Notes under the pieces: model-generated
The model's input: only the letters and a program-made list of their open reading frames with translations
Database searches by the model: none
Told to the model about the DNA's origin: nothing
Shown: piece after piece, positions 1 through 12,855 of the stretch
How positions within the stretch are numbered: position 1 is the stretch's first letter
Layout: each line of letters opens with the position of its first letter
Translations under genes and position numbers: made by a program
From: Platerodrilus igneus
Lineage: Eukaryota; Arthropoda; Insecta; Coleoptera; Lycidae
Assembly (NCBI GenBank): GCA_036346225.1
Contig: JARFIW010000941.1
Coordinates: forward strand, 925,501 to 989,500
Length of the DNA stretch: 64,000 nt
Direction of reading: 5' to 3'

Positions 1-1197
1 TTTATAGAGCAAATCATATTTTCCGTGTGTAGATACATCATTTAGAACAAAAATAAGATATTTATTTCCGTCAAAAATACCACTTTAAAAGTTATAAATA
101 AAGCGTCGCGCATCTTTCCTTCAAAGAAGTTAATTTGAATTAGTTCTAGAATGAATCGAATGTCTATGTTATTTAATAAGAGAATACAGCATTTCTATTC
201 GAGAGAAATCGAAAAGTCATAAATCATATATGTCTCTTTACTAGAAATGTTCTAAAAGCCATAAAAGCCATAAAAGTTAGACAAAGAGATAGCAGCAGTT
301 TGGTTCGTGTTTTAGCAAAAAGGGAGGATTTTACGACCACAATAACTTTACTTAATTAGCTCATTAGAACGCGAAATCGGCGTAATTTGTATATTATCAG
401 TGACGAAATTTCGGAAATGCTCTAGAATGAATTGAAAAAAATAAGAATTTAGAATTAGAACGGGTCATTCAGTATTTCATTCATCATAGCGTCAAGCTAC
501 ATGTAAATTTAGGGTAAAGACTGTTCATAGAGATTTCTTAAAATTTTGTCTTTTGCTTGTGATAAAATCCACAGCATATTTTCCGCTGTACGAGCCAGGC
601 AAGGAAAAGAACACGGTAAGATTTAAGTGCTTAGAAAACTGTTCATAGATGTTTCTTGTAATTTCTGTTTTTCATGTGTTTGTGATAAAATCTACAACAT
701 ATTTTCTGCTGAACTAGCCTGGCAAGGAAAAGAACACGGTAAGATAATCATTTTATATTTTCTATTGCTTCCTTATTAATACAATTCGGCTGTATCCAAG
801 TCATAGCATAATTTGTGGCTCACAACGTCAGAGGCGTGTCACAGCAGTATATATTCATTTAACAATGAGATCGCGGGAGGTCCTCGGGCACCACACTCTG
901 CGAGAAAAAGCAGACCCAAAGCGAAGAAAAATAAAATTTCCTAGTATCTAAATTTTATTCTGTATAATATTTTTAGTAAGATAAGCTTATTTCCTTAGCA
1001 CATAAAATGAAATCTTATGCAAAATTATACGCTCTAAATACATATAGTGTTGTGAGATACGATTAAACGACGAAACCCAATTTTAAAATCTGTGAAAATA
1101 CAAAACATTCATTGATTTCAAATCTGTGTAAATAATTATTTTCTAGAAAAATATCTTAAAATTAAGTTTAATCCGTGAAAATACAAGAGCATTCAAT
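1..1197. repeat. 1.2 kb direct repeat, copy 1 (cut by window edge)
   Basis: This stretch recurs almost base for base at 3207-4404, differing by a few single-base indels in homopolymers. Both copies diverge sharply just after the motif ATTCAAT. The true left end is unknown because the window starts inside the repeat. Within it are two related sub-units of about 110 bp (about 525-630 and 645-745), each ending in a purine-rich GAAAAGAACACG followed by GTAAGA. A GC-rich island at 865-951 can be read as a 28-codon basic ORF starting MRSREVLGHH, but nothing shows that it is translated. The pair could be LTRs of an unrecognised element or a segmental tandem duplication. No retroelement proteins lie between the copies. 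Confidence 0.85.
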
Positions 1198-2339
1198 TCA
1201 TTTCCACATAGCGCTTTTCGTACACTATATTTTTAATGTGTTTATTCGTAACAATTTCAGACTACGTTAGTCAAGTAGCATTGTCACGCAACTTAGTCAG
1301 ACCATACTTGCGTCGAAAATTAATACACTTGAAGAGAGTCTTAAGGTCGTTTTTACTTACAATACACTACCATACAAAAATGTTTTGTAGCTCTTAGTAA
1401 CCTACTATGTAGGTTACATGATTTTGTTTACTCTGGTTCATAAATTTGACATAAGTAAGCCTAATTAGAATATTAATAGTTGTTATCTATCATTGCTATC
1501 ATACTACTTACTAGAAATGTGAATGACCTTGAACTTAATCTATTTAATTTCCTAACCAAAGAAAAACACTAAAAAATTTAAAACGTAATATACATTAAGC
1601 TTTTCTAGGTAAACATAACCTTTAAAAATGTTTTCGCGTATTTTTTCGCCTGTAGTTTTAAATAATTTTTAGTGTGTCGTGGCATTTTACTGATTATACT
1701 TAAGAGTTTTACCACCAGCACTGTGTGAATTTTTTCCGCTTAAATTTTAATACTTTTAGCAATAGTATAACTTAACTAAACCAATTATAGTACCATGGAA
1801 CCATGGTTTAATAGAAGAAGAACTATTCACAGATAACAAAACCGTGATCCTTACCGTACACAATGAAAAACCAAGCAAAGTACCAGCTGTTAAACATAGG
1901 AAGAGTCTATGAAATTGTATTGTCTGTCAAGACTACAGCTACATTAACGCTTATATTGTGTACAATATAGCAGTTTAAAAAGAATCCTATTTCAAATATT
2001 AATATTTTCAGTAATAATGAACTTAAGACTTTTAAGAAGAATTGTAAAGTTTTTTACGTACCAAATAATAAGCCCCCAATGTGCCACTTCCTGAGATCCC
2101 TTAATAGCCTGAGCGCTAGAAGGTTCAATATCATAAAATAGACAAAACTAGACTGACTAGTGTTCTTGTTCGATAGCAACCGATTTAAAGCTGAATAGTT
2201 ACAGTTTTATTTAAATCGGATGATTTTTAAGCAGGTTTATTTAAGTAAACACGGATCTCGGTCAGCTTAATTTTGTCTATATGGTACTGAATCATCTATG
2301 GCTCAGCACATTACAAATCGAGTACTTGAAAGATAGAAA
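1198..2339. other. Intergenic spacer, no gene recognised
   Basis: AT-rich DNA between the two 1.2 kb repeats. The only structure I see is a perfect 9-bp hairpin at 1397-1417 (GTAACCTAC, TAT loop, GTAGGTTAC). No coding signature on either strand. Confidence 0.5.
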
Positions 2340-2683
2340 ATATAACACCCAAGACAGAATACGAACTTGCAACCTTCGGTTTTGACCGCCAACACGCTAA
2401 CCAATTAATTCACCCGGTCTGGTGAGTTCAGTTGGAAAGATAAAAATATAAATCATGTTGCTACCATACATCAACCTAACCTTTAATTACGTTTGGTATT
2501 TTTATCAATTGTATCCGACAGTATCAAGTTTTTGACTTAGGTTGATGTATGGTAGAGTACACAATTTAAATTTGTTTATCTTTCGAACTAAACTCACTGA
2601 CCCTTGTGCTCAATTGGTTAGCGCGTCGGCAAATAAAGCCTAAGTCTTTATGTTCGAGTCCTGTCCAAGGCCTTATAGTTTCC
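2340..2683. repeat. Head-to-head tRNA-like inverted pair (SINE-like foldback)
   Basis: Two arms of about 140 bp are imperfect inverted copies. Their inner ends are exact: CTACCATACATCAACCTAA at 2461-2479 and its reverse complement at 2537-2555. Each arm contains tRNA-like pol III boxes. On the right arm (plus strand) an A-box-like segment lies at 2611-2630 and a B-box GTTCGAGTCC at 2652-2661. On the left arm (minus strand) the equivalents are near 2384-2409 and 2361-2374. Neither arm folds into a clear functional tRNA. The best reading is two tRNA-derived SINE heads in opposite orientation, or a foldback element that captured one. Confidence 0.55.
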
Positions 2684-2780
2684 ATGTTTTAGTTACTAGT
2701 TCGTTTTGAATTGCTTATTTAGGCTTCAATTATTATATTTTATTAACTAATATCATACTATTAGTAATCAACTTACCTTA

Positions 2781-2860
2781 CGTGTGTGTGTGTATGTGTG
2801 TGTGCGTGTGTGTGTGTGTGTGCGTGCGTCCGTGCGTGCGTACGCGCGTGTGTGTGTATA
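2781..2860. repeat. TG/CG dinucleotide microsatellite
   Basis: About 80 bp of alternating TG with interspersed CG and CGTC/CGTA variants. Simple repeat. Confidence 0.95.
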
Positions 2861-3206
2861 TTGATGTGATAATGAGATCATGTAAGCTCATTGAACCCCA
2901 AAAGAAAAAATCGAAAAAGTAAGTCAAATTTCTCTATATTTAATTTTTTCACTCTGATTACACGCATAAGCGTATTCCGTTAGCACAGAAAATAAGATTC
3001 CCAAAAAAAAAATCATTTTCTTATTGCATTTACAAAGCATAAAAACGAAATCCTCATAAATGATGTTATTAAAATCTGTGTAAAAGCGTTTAATACAGAA
3101 TGGCAAGAAAGATCGTGAAATAAATATGAACTGTAAATACAAACGTCATTCATTCCAGCCGTGTAAATAATTCATGACGCATTTAAATTAATATAAATTT
3201 GGCGCA

Positions 3207-4404
3207 TTTATAGAGCAAATCATATTTTCCGTGTGTAGATACATCATTTAGAACAAAATAAGATATTTATTTCCGTCAAAATACCACTTTAAAAGTTATA
3301 AATAAAGCGTCGCGCATCTTTCCTTCAAAGAAGTTAATTTGAATTAGTTCTAGAATGAATCGAATGTCTATGTTATTTAATAAGAGAATACAGCATTTCT
3401 ATTCGAGAGAAATCGAAAAGTCATAAATCATATATGTCTCTTTACTAGAAATGTTCTAAAAGCCATAAAAGCCATAAAAGTTAGACAAAGAGATAGCAGC
3501 AGTTTGGTTCGTGTTTTAGCAAAAAGGGAGGATTTTACGACCACAATAACTTTACTTAATTAGCTCATTAGAACGCGAAATCGGCGTAATTTGTATATTA
3601 TCAGTGACGAAATTTCGGGAAATGCTCTAGAATGAATTGAAAAAAAATAAGAATTTAGAATTAGAACGGGTCATTCAGTATTTCATTCATCATAGCGTCA
3701 AGCTACATGTAAATTTAGGGTAAAGACTGTTCATAGAGATTTCTTAAAATTTTTGTCTTTTGCTTGTGATAAAATCCACAGCATATTTTCCGCTGTACGA
3801 GCCAGGCAAGGAAAAGAACACGGTAAGATTTAAGTGCTTAGAAAACTGTTCATAGATGTTTCTTGTAATTTCTGTTTTTCATGTGTTTGTGATAAAATCT
3901 ACAACATATTTTCTGCTGAACTAGCCTGGCAAGGAAAAGAACACGGTAAGATAATCATTTTATATTTTCTATTGCTTCCTTATTAATACAATTCGGCTGT
4001 ATCCAAGTCATAGCATAATTTGTGGCTCACAACGTCAGAGGCGGGTCACAGCAGTATATATTCATTTAACAATGAGATCGCGGGAGGTCCTCGGGCACCA
4101 CACTCTGCGAGAAAAAGCAGACCCAAAGCGAAGAAAAATAAAATTTCCTAGTATCTAAATTTTATTCTGTATAATATTTTTAGTAAGATAAGCTTATTTC
4201 CTTAGCACATAAAATGAAATCTTATGCAAAATTATACGCTCTAAATACATATAGTGTTGTGAGATACGATTAAACGACGAAACCCAATTTTAAAATCTGT
4301 GAAAATACAAAACATTCATTGATTTCAAATCTGTGTAAATAATTATTTTCTAGAAAAATATCTTAAAATTAAGTTTAATCCGTGAAAATACAAGAGCATT
4401 CAAT
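3207..4404. repeat. 1.2 kb direct repeat, copy 2
   Basis: Near-identical to 1-1197. Base 3207 aligns with base 1, and the copies part after ATTCAAT at 4398-4404. It carries the same two 110 bp sub-units and the same 28-codon GC-rich ORF (4072-4158). The junctions show no obvious TG...CA termini or target duplication, so an LTR interpretation is not proven. Confidence 0.85.
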
Positions 4405-5760
4405 GATTGTATTAATATAAAAATCCGTGTATAAATATTTATTTTTCTGAAAAATAAAAGTTTTATTTTTCATTTATGCAGACTGAAAAAATCGTAAAAC
4501 TAGTCTAAAGTGCAAGTTTTATTCTTTTTAGAAATATCACAATAAACGTTATAACACAATTGCGAGTATTAGCGCAAAGCAGTTTTCTTTCAAAGTAGTC
4601 AATTTTGTGACGATTCTGGAATAAATTATATTTACGATATTTAACACAAATGATAGCAATAAACTGGAAAATTACATGTCATTAATGAGATAATAACGCA
4701 AAATTGCGGTAGATTGTTACATCAAGCGGATGACTAATATTTCGAGTACTTTGTTGAAATTCGAGAACGGTGAGGTATTAAGATTATTTTATTATATAAA
4801 GACGGAAGTAATTAGAGCGGGTCATGCATTCGTTCGGCATTTAAGATTTAATATTAAAGTTTTGAGACATTTGATGATTGATAGAAAATTATTTTATGGA
4901 AGGACGACTTATACTTCAATATAAATAATAAGGTATGTTGGTACAATGTCTCCGCTACTTTAATCTGTAAAAAGTAGCTTTCCAAAACTGATGCAAGATA
5001 TTTTGACGTTCATTAATTAACAATGAAAATCTAAAAATGTGATACAAGGAAAGTTTCGATGCAGTTAATTTCAATGAAATTCATTGGTTTATAGTTAAAG
5101 ACAGATGACCAAAATATAGAATATCAACAAGAATTTGACTACCCAAAGCGCAAGTATAACGCTATTACAAACGTAAAACGACAATTTGTGTATTATTATT
5201 ATTATTAAGTAGTTTAAGTTAGAATAAGTTTATTTTTTGTATAATATTTATTTGTAAATGAATAGTTTCATTTTAGCAATTTTGAGGTCTGAGCTCGAGG
5301 CACTTGGGCCCTTACAAAAAATTTTGATCGACATCGTTGATCAACTGCATTGAGGCGGGGTGATGCGGGAATATTTGAATAATCCATGAAAATTTTTAAA
5401 AAAATTTTGTTACTTACATAGGAAATATTTTGTGGGTTTCTAATAATTGACAGCGATTAGGTAAAGATTTTATTAATACGTAAGTAGTAATAAAATTCCG
5501 TGTCTTTCTAAACTTATACTGTAAATTGCGTTTGTAAGCGTTATTTATATCTGTGTGTGACGTAGATTACTTGAATAATGTGTGTAATTTTATTTTTATA
5601 AAATCTATAGCAAATTTGTCGCTGAGCTAGCAAGAGAAAACGGGCTTAGTAAGGTAAGAGTTTATATTTTGTATTAACAAAGCATCCATTGCATCCTAAT
5701 ATTGGTCAGGGCAGCTGAATCCAAATATTCACATAATTGATTTTTTCAACATTATAATGT
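4405..5760. repeat. Diverged third copy of the 1.2 kb repeat
   Basis: Blocks occur in the same order as in copies 1 and 2 but are strongly diverged: a segment with CTTTCAAAGTAGTCAATTTTG (4588-4608), a segment reading ATTAGAGCGGGTCATGCATT (4811-4830), and near 5610-5660 a block ending AAGGTAAGAG that matches the GAACACGGTAAGA sub-unit. It suggests an old tandem array with one recent duplication. The similarity was found by eye. Confidence 0.5.
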
Positions 5761-8700
5761 AAGGGTTAAGCTTATACACAGCTGATAAGAATATCGTAAG
5801 CTACTGACCTTCAGACGGAGATTTTATAAATATACCCTACATATATGCTATTGCAATTTATATATTTACAGTTTAACACTTTCAACTGCCTTATACATAT
5901 TGTTGAGATACGGTAGCAATAACCCGGTGCGCCCTTTTTGTGAATTAAAAAGGTTAAAATTTTTATTCTGTCAATTTTTGATTTTTAATATATAATTTTA
6001 ATTACTTTAATATATAATTTTAATTACCTCGGCTAGCTCAGTTTTTAATTACGCACGGAGCTTGCGACAGTACGACAAACAGGCTTTTAAATCTACGCTC
6101 TAGCTCTATTTCCTGTTTCTTTAAACCAAAACACCATTAAGCACAATTACTATAATATTCTCAAAAATATTTACAATGTATGAAAAGTTTAAGAATTCCC
6201 TAAATAGAACTTTCTTTTAATAATTGAATAAAAATTCTTTTAATAATTATCATTTCCAAAGTTAATAAAAAGCCAGCAAAAATTACCCTTATTATTATTA
6301 TCTGAAGCCCCCATGAACGTTCATTCAACTTCTTCTATAAATTTACATAATTTATAACGTGTATAAAAAAAAAGATCTCTGTTGACGTTCACATAAAATT
6401 TTCATGAAAGTAATTTTTAAATTATTCAGATTAGAAATATACAACGAAAAATTAATTTTTAAGTTATTTAGAATAGAAATATACAACGAAATATTTACAA
6501 ATAGAAATAATAAAACATTCAGATTGGCTAACCTGTTGTTTTCAGTTCGAATCAGTCCCTGTACCAACTGCTCCCGTATTCAGCTTAATGATTTAATACT
6601 CCTAACGTTGAATCCAGATTTGCTTTAGATATGGTTTGCATATTTCTTAGCATAGCTTTAAATTATTTTAGCATCCTTTGTTAAATTTTCTGGTAATTAA
6701 TATTTGAATTAAATGTTTGTTGCATTTCCTCATTGGATCCAGTAATAATTTAGAGTCCTTTTTATTAATGTTAATATTAGAATTTAAATTAAGACAACTT
6801 TTAGTTACTTACGTTTTTAAAGGAATAAAACAACAAACCACTCTTAGTTTTTAACAATTACCAATGTACCATTTATTACTACACAATAAATCACTTTACC
6901 TAAATATTTTCTTTTAAGTGATGTGAACTAAGCCTTAATTCACGTTGAACTGATTTGTTTACAAATCCGGTCGTATTAAAAAGAATCGCCTATTTAGTGA
7001 CATGCGCAGAGTTTGATATTATACGTGATTCTTACATACCAGGTTTTGGGTATTTCTATCGTATTTTGTTGTATATTAAAATTAACGCGCTGATTTCGGC
7101 ACGTAGCATTTCGAGTTAATTGCATTCGTTCTCTTGGATTTTCATATTTCTAGATCACGTAGACCATTGTTTGTCGAAATAAATTTAGTGAACTTTGATT
7201 TTATCACCATGCCGTGTTTGTTTCCAATATTACAGGTGCTGATTTTCCATTTCTAGTCACGTAGACTTAATACAATTTATGCATTACATTATATGCGTTT
7301 GCTATCTTGCGCATTTTTAAACCTGCTTGTCTTAATTGGTTTCCTTGGCGTATTAATGATGCGGTATTCATGGGTGTCGCGTTTCAGCTTCCGTTCATGT
7401 TGTTTTACGACTTGCAAATTTGTTTATTCAAATGTATCTTTTAAAATATTTTTCATTAACTAAATTAGTTATGACTATGGTTTACAGGGCGTTGTCATTT
7501 ACTTTCCAGCCTATTCATCGTATTTTTTGTTTTCTTCAGAAAACTGTCTCGTTTTTTGAACCCTCGTATAATTTATATGAAGTGCGCTATACTATTGGTC
7601 CTAACTACCCCTAAATGACCTTATTAACACAGCAATATATATCCTTAATTCACAGTTATAATCTAGAAACGTAAATATTTCTGAAACAAAAAATCAGCTT
7701 CGTCCTTTGTCATTATTTTTTAATTAAATTTTAAAGACAAGGCAGTACTTATTTCAAGTAAAAATGTAAACTTTAACATAACAATTAAAGTTAAGTTACT
7801 ACTTGAAAGGTGTTTGATCTTATCTGAATATAAAAGTTATGCACAATTATACTTAAATGACACGGACTTTAGTTCATCGCGGTACCGTACATAGGGCGTA
7901 AAATATTACACAAATTTTATCATGACAGATAAACAAACAACTCAACGAATAAATCAAGTTTACCTTTAGTAATCTAAGTAGGTAAGGTAGATATAGCTAA
8001 TTACTGCAACCTCGTAATACGGCCAGTTCTGCGTGGCAAATGCTATGTATTAGTTGTTTAGCACGTACATTCAGGCTCTAATTTGGAATAGATGGTCTAG
8101 TTTTTAATTCGTAGTAAAGTTTGTTATTAACCTACAACATCATGGAACACAAAACATGTTAAGATAGAAAGAAAGGTAAAGAAGTTTTACAGGTAACTTC
8201 ACTGCATTCCTGCCACTCGTCTGTTCAGTAAGTAGCTCAAGGTAATCTGCCGATTATGACGCTTATTCTTCACTACTTTGTAAAAACCTCTCCTTCTATA
8301 TCGCCGTTCTTATTGGTTGACGTAATGACGCACATTACCTCGAAACGTGAGAAAACGTGTATCTGGTAAATTACGTATAATAAATTGTAAGTTATTTCTC
8401 TAACAGCGCATGGGGATTTAAAACCGCACTATTATGCGTCATAACCTACTTATACTAGCTAAATTACGATGATCTTGTTTTTTGTTTGATAAGTATTTGT
8501 TATTATGTACTTTAAAATTTTGATATATATTTTATTTAGATTCATTGTATCTGTCTAATCATTTATTTCTGTTGGATATTTTAGGATATAAACAATTTCT
8601 ATGTGTTCTTTTGGTTTGTCTCTGTTTTTGTGATTCCAGTGTGTTAATCGTCAAGCTTATGCTTTGCGTGGGATTTGTTTTTTGTGGGTGCAGTTTTACT

Positions 8701-8840
8701 ACTTTTCATTTTTGTCTATTTAAGCGCTTTTCAATGTGTTTTGCACTTTGTACAGTATAAATAGGTTTATAGTTTTTCTGACCTGGTACTTTATATTTAT
8801 ACATCATATGTTTATTTGGTACGGTATGTACTAATTTCCT
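5761..8840. other. Intergenic region, no gene recognised
   Basis: About 3 kb of AT-rich DNA. The only pattern noted is a 2-unit tandem repeat of about 45 bp at 6407-6495, each unit containing TAGAAATATACAACGAAA. Short open frames here lack any family signature. Confidence 0.5.
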
Positions 8841-8844
8841 GTCT

Positions 8845-10040
8845 AAATGGACCTGCACCTTAAAGAAGTTCCAGAATACTAAAACGGGAAGAAAGGCTTG
8901 CGAGTTCCAGTAATCTAAAGAGTCGAACTACAGGTTTAGCCAAATCAGTGGGGTCTTTAGTAAGGAACCAGACTAAGATAGGTCCCTGAAAGAGGGCAGC
9001 AGCTTTTCGGCACTTACCGTGGCAGAGACCATAGAAGTCAGTATGGCATTCTAAGACACACTACTGCGATGTGGACGGCAAGAGAAAACCACCACGTTAC
9101 CTTCTAAGTACACAGCGTACTTAAATTATTTTAAAATGATGGTATCCTCTGGAGTAAAAGATTCCGGAGTTAAAATAGTTCTCAATTCGGATCTCCGGGA
9201 GGGGACAACTTCCTAGAATGTGATCGGAAGGTTTAGTAAGAGTCAGGAACATTTTGCGAGTCGGAGCGTACAATGTCAAAAGTATGAAGTAAGTAGGTAA
9301 GCTAGAAATGGATAGGTCAGCATTGGACATAGTGAAATGAGTGAAGTTAGGTAGCCAGAAGCTTTTAATTTTTGGAACGAAGACTTTAGGTTCAGAGAAC
9401 AGGTAGTCGCGTGTGGGGATAGTTATGCGAAAAATATAGGACTCTATGTACAAAACCACTTACAAAAGAAGGAAAGAGTACTCATGGTTAGATTAGAATC
9501 TAAACCGGTAAAAACAATAATAACACAAGTTTACATGCCCACCTCTAGCGATAGTGAGGAAGCAACTACCGTGTTCAAAGACAACAAACATAGAAACAAG
9601 GAAAAGATTACTTAAAGCATATGTTTGGAACACAGCACTGTACGGCTGTGAAACTTGGACAGTATGAGAAACGGACAGGAAAAAGATAGAAACCTTTAAA
9701 ATGTGGTGCTGCAGACGTATGATAAAGATATCATGGACAGACAAAGTTAAGAACAAAGAAGTTCTAGAAATATTAAGGTAAGAAAGAAATATGTGGAAAA
9801 CAGTAAAAAAATAGAAGAGATAGGATGACAGGTCACATACTAAGGCGTGAGGGAGAGTGGGAAATATATTAGAAGCAAAGATAAAAAAGAAAGGTAGATG
9901 TAGACCGAGGTTAGACTATTGCACACAGATAGTCAAAGATGTAGACCGTGGAAAGTTTAGGGGAATGTGTAGGCTAGCTCAGAATAGAATTCAATGGATG
10001 TACGCGTCCCGCCAGTTTGAAGACTGAAAACTTAATGACG
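8845..10040 (+). mobile_element. Non-LTR retrotransposon copy A (RTE-like, internally deleted)
   Basis: The 5' part (about 9040-9540) matches the 5' end of copy E (29790-30310): a leader with ATTCTAAGACACACTACTG, then the start of an apurinic-type endonuclease region that recurs as RVLMVRLESK in copy D. It then jumps near 9560 straight to the C-terminal domain, where NTALYGCETWTV and WTDKVKNKEVLEILR can be read around 9625-9780. Most of the endonuclease and the whole reverse transcriptase are missing, and stops interrupt every frame. The 3' end reads ACTGAAAACTTAATGACG, a short form of the TGA-triplet tail seen in copies B and C. The family is a common insect endonuclease-RT element. I place it near RTE with moderate confidence. 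Confidence 0.75.
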
Positions 10041-10182
10041 AAACAAATAATTGTACTCAAACCTGATCATTATTATAAGCAACTTGCAATATTTTCTACT
10101 CATGTTGATTGTGGATTTATTGGAAAACTATTAATTTTTAATTGTTGGGGGATCTTAGGTTGCTTGACCCCCTTCACATACC

Positions 10183-10188
<6 letters not shown>

Positions 10189-10218
<30 letters not shown>
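10189..10218. repeat. TA microsatellite
   Basis: Uninterrupted (TA)n of about 30 bp. Confidence 0.95.
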
Positions 10219-10221
<3 letters not shown>

Positions 10222-12258
10222 GTAAATTCAAAGGGTTAAATTTGGGGTAAAACAGTAAAAATAAAGAACGAATTATTTACGCGCAAAATTTATTTAAGTC
10301 ATTTAAGGAAAACGGACATGTATTAGCGTATTTTTATAATTAATAATAGTATGTTAAAAAGTACATAAAGAAAACCAGTTTTAAAGCATAAGGAAACGCA
10401 CTAGGGTAAGAAAATCAATAATTCCAAGGAAAAAGTTTTTCGTTGTAACAAGTAAACGTCGGTTTTATCTAATACGACGAAATATAGAGTCTAAGAATTG
10501 TTGTGCTAAACGGTCGATAATTAACAAACACCTGCGTTTTCAAAAGGTTACATTCGTCGAAATTATGAGCATATTAAGATAGGACTTCATAGAAATATTT
10601 CCAACCGTCAGTTTGGTTTGAACAGCAAGCTAACAAATTTCTTAAAGAGCAAGGGAAATGCACGATCGGTTATATACTACAGATAGAGACAGATATAAGA
10701 GCGTTGATATTGAAAACGCACATACCATATACACGTAGAGTGGAGATGAGCTGTCAGCAAAATCAATTTTCTATAACTCAAGCGGGGTTTTAAACGCGAC
10801 AGCAGACATGCATAAGACAGAGATAAAGATAGTACAGGCAGGGTTTTATAACGACAGAGAATATTATCATTGGTTAAAGACAGTTTTCCAAACGTAGACA
10901 AACGCGAAGGTTGGGAGCGCTTTCGGATATACGGCACGTAGGACGGAGTAAATTTCCTGAATTTTCAAGACGGTTGTATTCAAAATTTGTAGAATTGAGA
11001 TTTGAAAATAAGTTTTTCACTTGAAGTGTGTCCGGCGGTAGGATTTTGAAACAATATAAATACTGGATCAAAATTATTGACGTTCTCTTGTCTCTTGTCT
11101 TCGCTTCGCTTCTATACTATTTTACTACGATAAAGTACTGGAAGCTGACCAAAATAGTAGTAGAAGCTTTTTTGTGAGTATTAGATGTGTTGATAATACA
11201 GTAAATATAGTGCTGGCACGTGTAACTTATTAGTAGCGGTCTTCTATTTATTAACGCAAAATACGTGTAGTGTATATTGAATTAATAGAGGTCCGGTTAC
11301 TACTCGAAAATCAATAAATGGAAGCATAATATATGTGGAGTAAGCATCACAAACAACCAGAATTGGATGCTGATATGGAATGGTACTATGGAACGAGGCG
11401 CTTGGCTTGCAAATGGTGTTATCGTCTGTCAATCCGCTGAGTATCACGGCGCATGGTAACGAAGCCGAGGCGTTTTAGCGATCGCCGTCGAAGGAGTGGA
11501 AGCCTGAAGCATTCTCCAGGTAATTTATTTAAAATTTCTGTTGTCTGATAAGCTTTTGTAAAATTTTGGTACTGTGTGAGTGAATTTTGGGGTTTATTTA
11601 TGGTTATATTAAACTTATTGGAAAAGATACATGTATTGGACAATTTATTGGGGTTAAATATTGAATAAGGGTGTATTTAAAACCTACAAAATTTTATTCT
11701 GAATATAAATTGGATTGAAAAGGGTAAACAGGTCTATAAATTTTGTATTAATTTATGCAAGGTAAAAGGCATATACAAAATAAACTGGGTTATTATGAGC
11801 TCACCATACTCCAGTGTACAGTCAATGTAGGGTAATATTTGGGTCCCATCTACTCATATCTTATTAAATTTGTTTGAAATAATTAGAAAATCAAGGACTT
11901 TAAAAACATATAACATTTTGAGTTTGTAATTAGTATATCAAACTGTTTTTTTATACATGTGAATAATTTGTCTGTAAATAGTGGTAAATAAAAGGTTGTA
12001 TGATTGTTGTATTATTTGGTGATTTTATTGAATGGGGTGCGAGTGTGAAAGAAGAATGGTTGTATATTTAGGTATCCGAGAAGAGGCACAGCCGAGCTAG
12101 CCAGGGAAGCTGCTGAAGATTTTTGAAGCAGAAATAATAAGGGTAAGAAATTTTTTTGAATTTTGTGCATTTTTGAAAATAATTTGATGACACTGGTAAA
12201 GGACTGATGTTAAAGCTTTGTCTCAGCTTAGTCCAAGAATTTTTCTGATGTTTTACGG

Positions 12259-12259
<1 letters not shown>
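10219..12259. other. Intergenic region, no gene recognised
   Basis: No convincing coding sequence. At about 12085-12140 a block with GCCGAGCTAGCCAGGGAAGC resembles the short exon-like sub-units of the 1.2 kb repeat on the left of the window. Confidence 0.45.

Positions 12260-12306
<47 letters not shown>
12260..12306. repeat. TA microsatellite
   Basis: (AT)n of about 46 bp, followed by ATGTATGTAT. Confidence 0.95.
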
Positions 12307-12314
<8 letters not shown>

Positions 12315-12329
12315 ATTTATAAAACAGTA

Positions 12330-12855
12330 GAAGGGGAACTGAGCTGTATCTATCAAAGAAAAGCAGTGGCTATGTTGGAAAACCACAAACATAGAAACAA
12401 AGAAAAAATTGTTGAAAGCATATGTCTGGAGCACTACACTGTAGGGCTATGAAATAGGGACGGTAGGAGAAGCAGACAGGAGAAAGATAAAAGCCTTTGG
12501 GGTAGTAGGATTTAGATGTATGACGATGATAGCATAGACAGACAAAATTAATAACAAAGAGGTTCTAAAAATAGTAGGGGAAAAAAGATATCTGTGGAAA
12601 GCAAAACAAAATAGGAGAAATAAAAGGATAGGACATGTTCGACACGCTCTAAAGTATTTTTGGGGATAGTGCGGTATATATTAGAAGCAGAAATAGGAAA
12701 AAAGGAGTAAAGGTAGGTCTAGATCAGACTATTGTACGCCGATAGTGAAAGATGCAGACTGTGAAAATTTTAGGTAAATATGTTGGTTAGCTCGGAATAG
12801 GAAACAAGGTAGCGTTTAACCTGTTCCAGGACTGAAAACCTAATGATGATGATGT
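12330..12855 (+). mobile_element. Non-LTR retrotransposon copy B, 3' end only
   Basis: A 5'-truncated relative of copy A. It starts within the C-terminal domain (ACAAACATAGAAACAAAGAA corresponds to ACAAACATAGAAACAAGGAA in copy A) and runs to the 3' end, which finishes with ACTGAAAACCTAATGATGATGATG. Frames are broken by many stops. Severe 5' truncation and a short triplet tail are typical of target-primed reverse transcription. Confidence 0.75.

Noticed and set aside
8545..8760. 71-codon plus-strand ORF rich in Leu, Phe and Cys
   Set aside because: Composition reflects T-rich DNA; no conserved motif, no neighbouring gene, no signal or domain that would support it.
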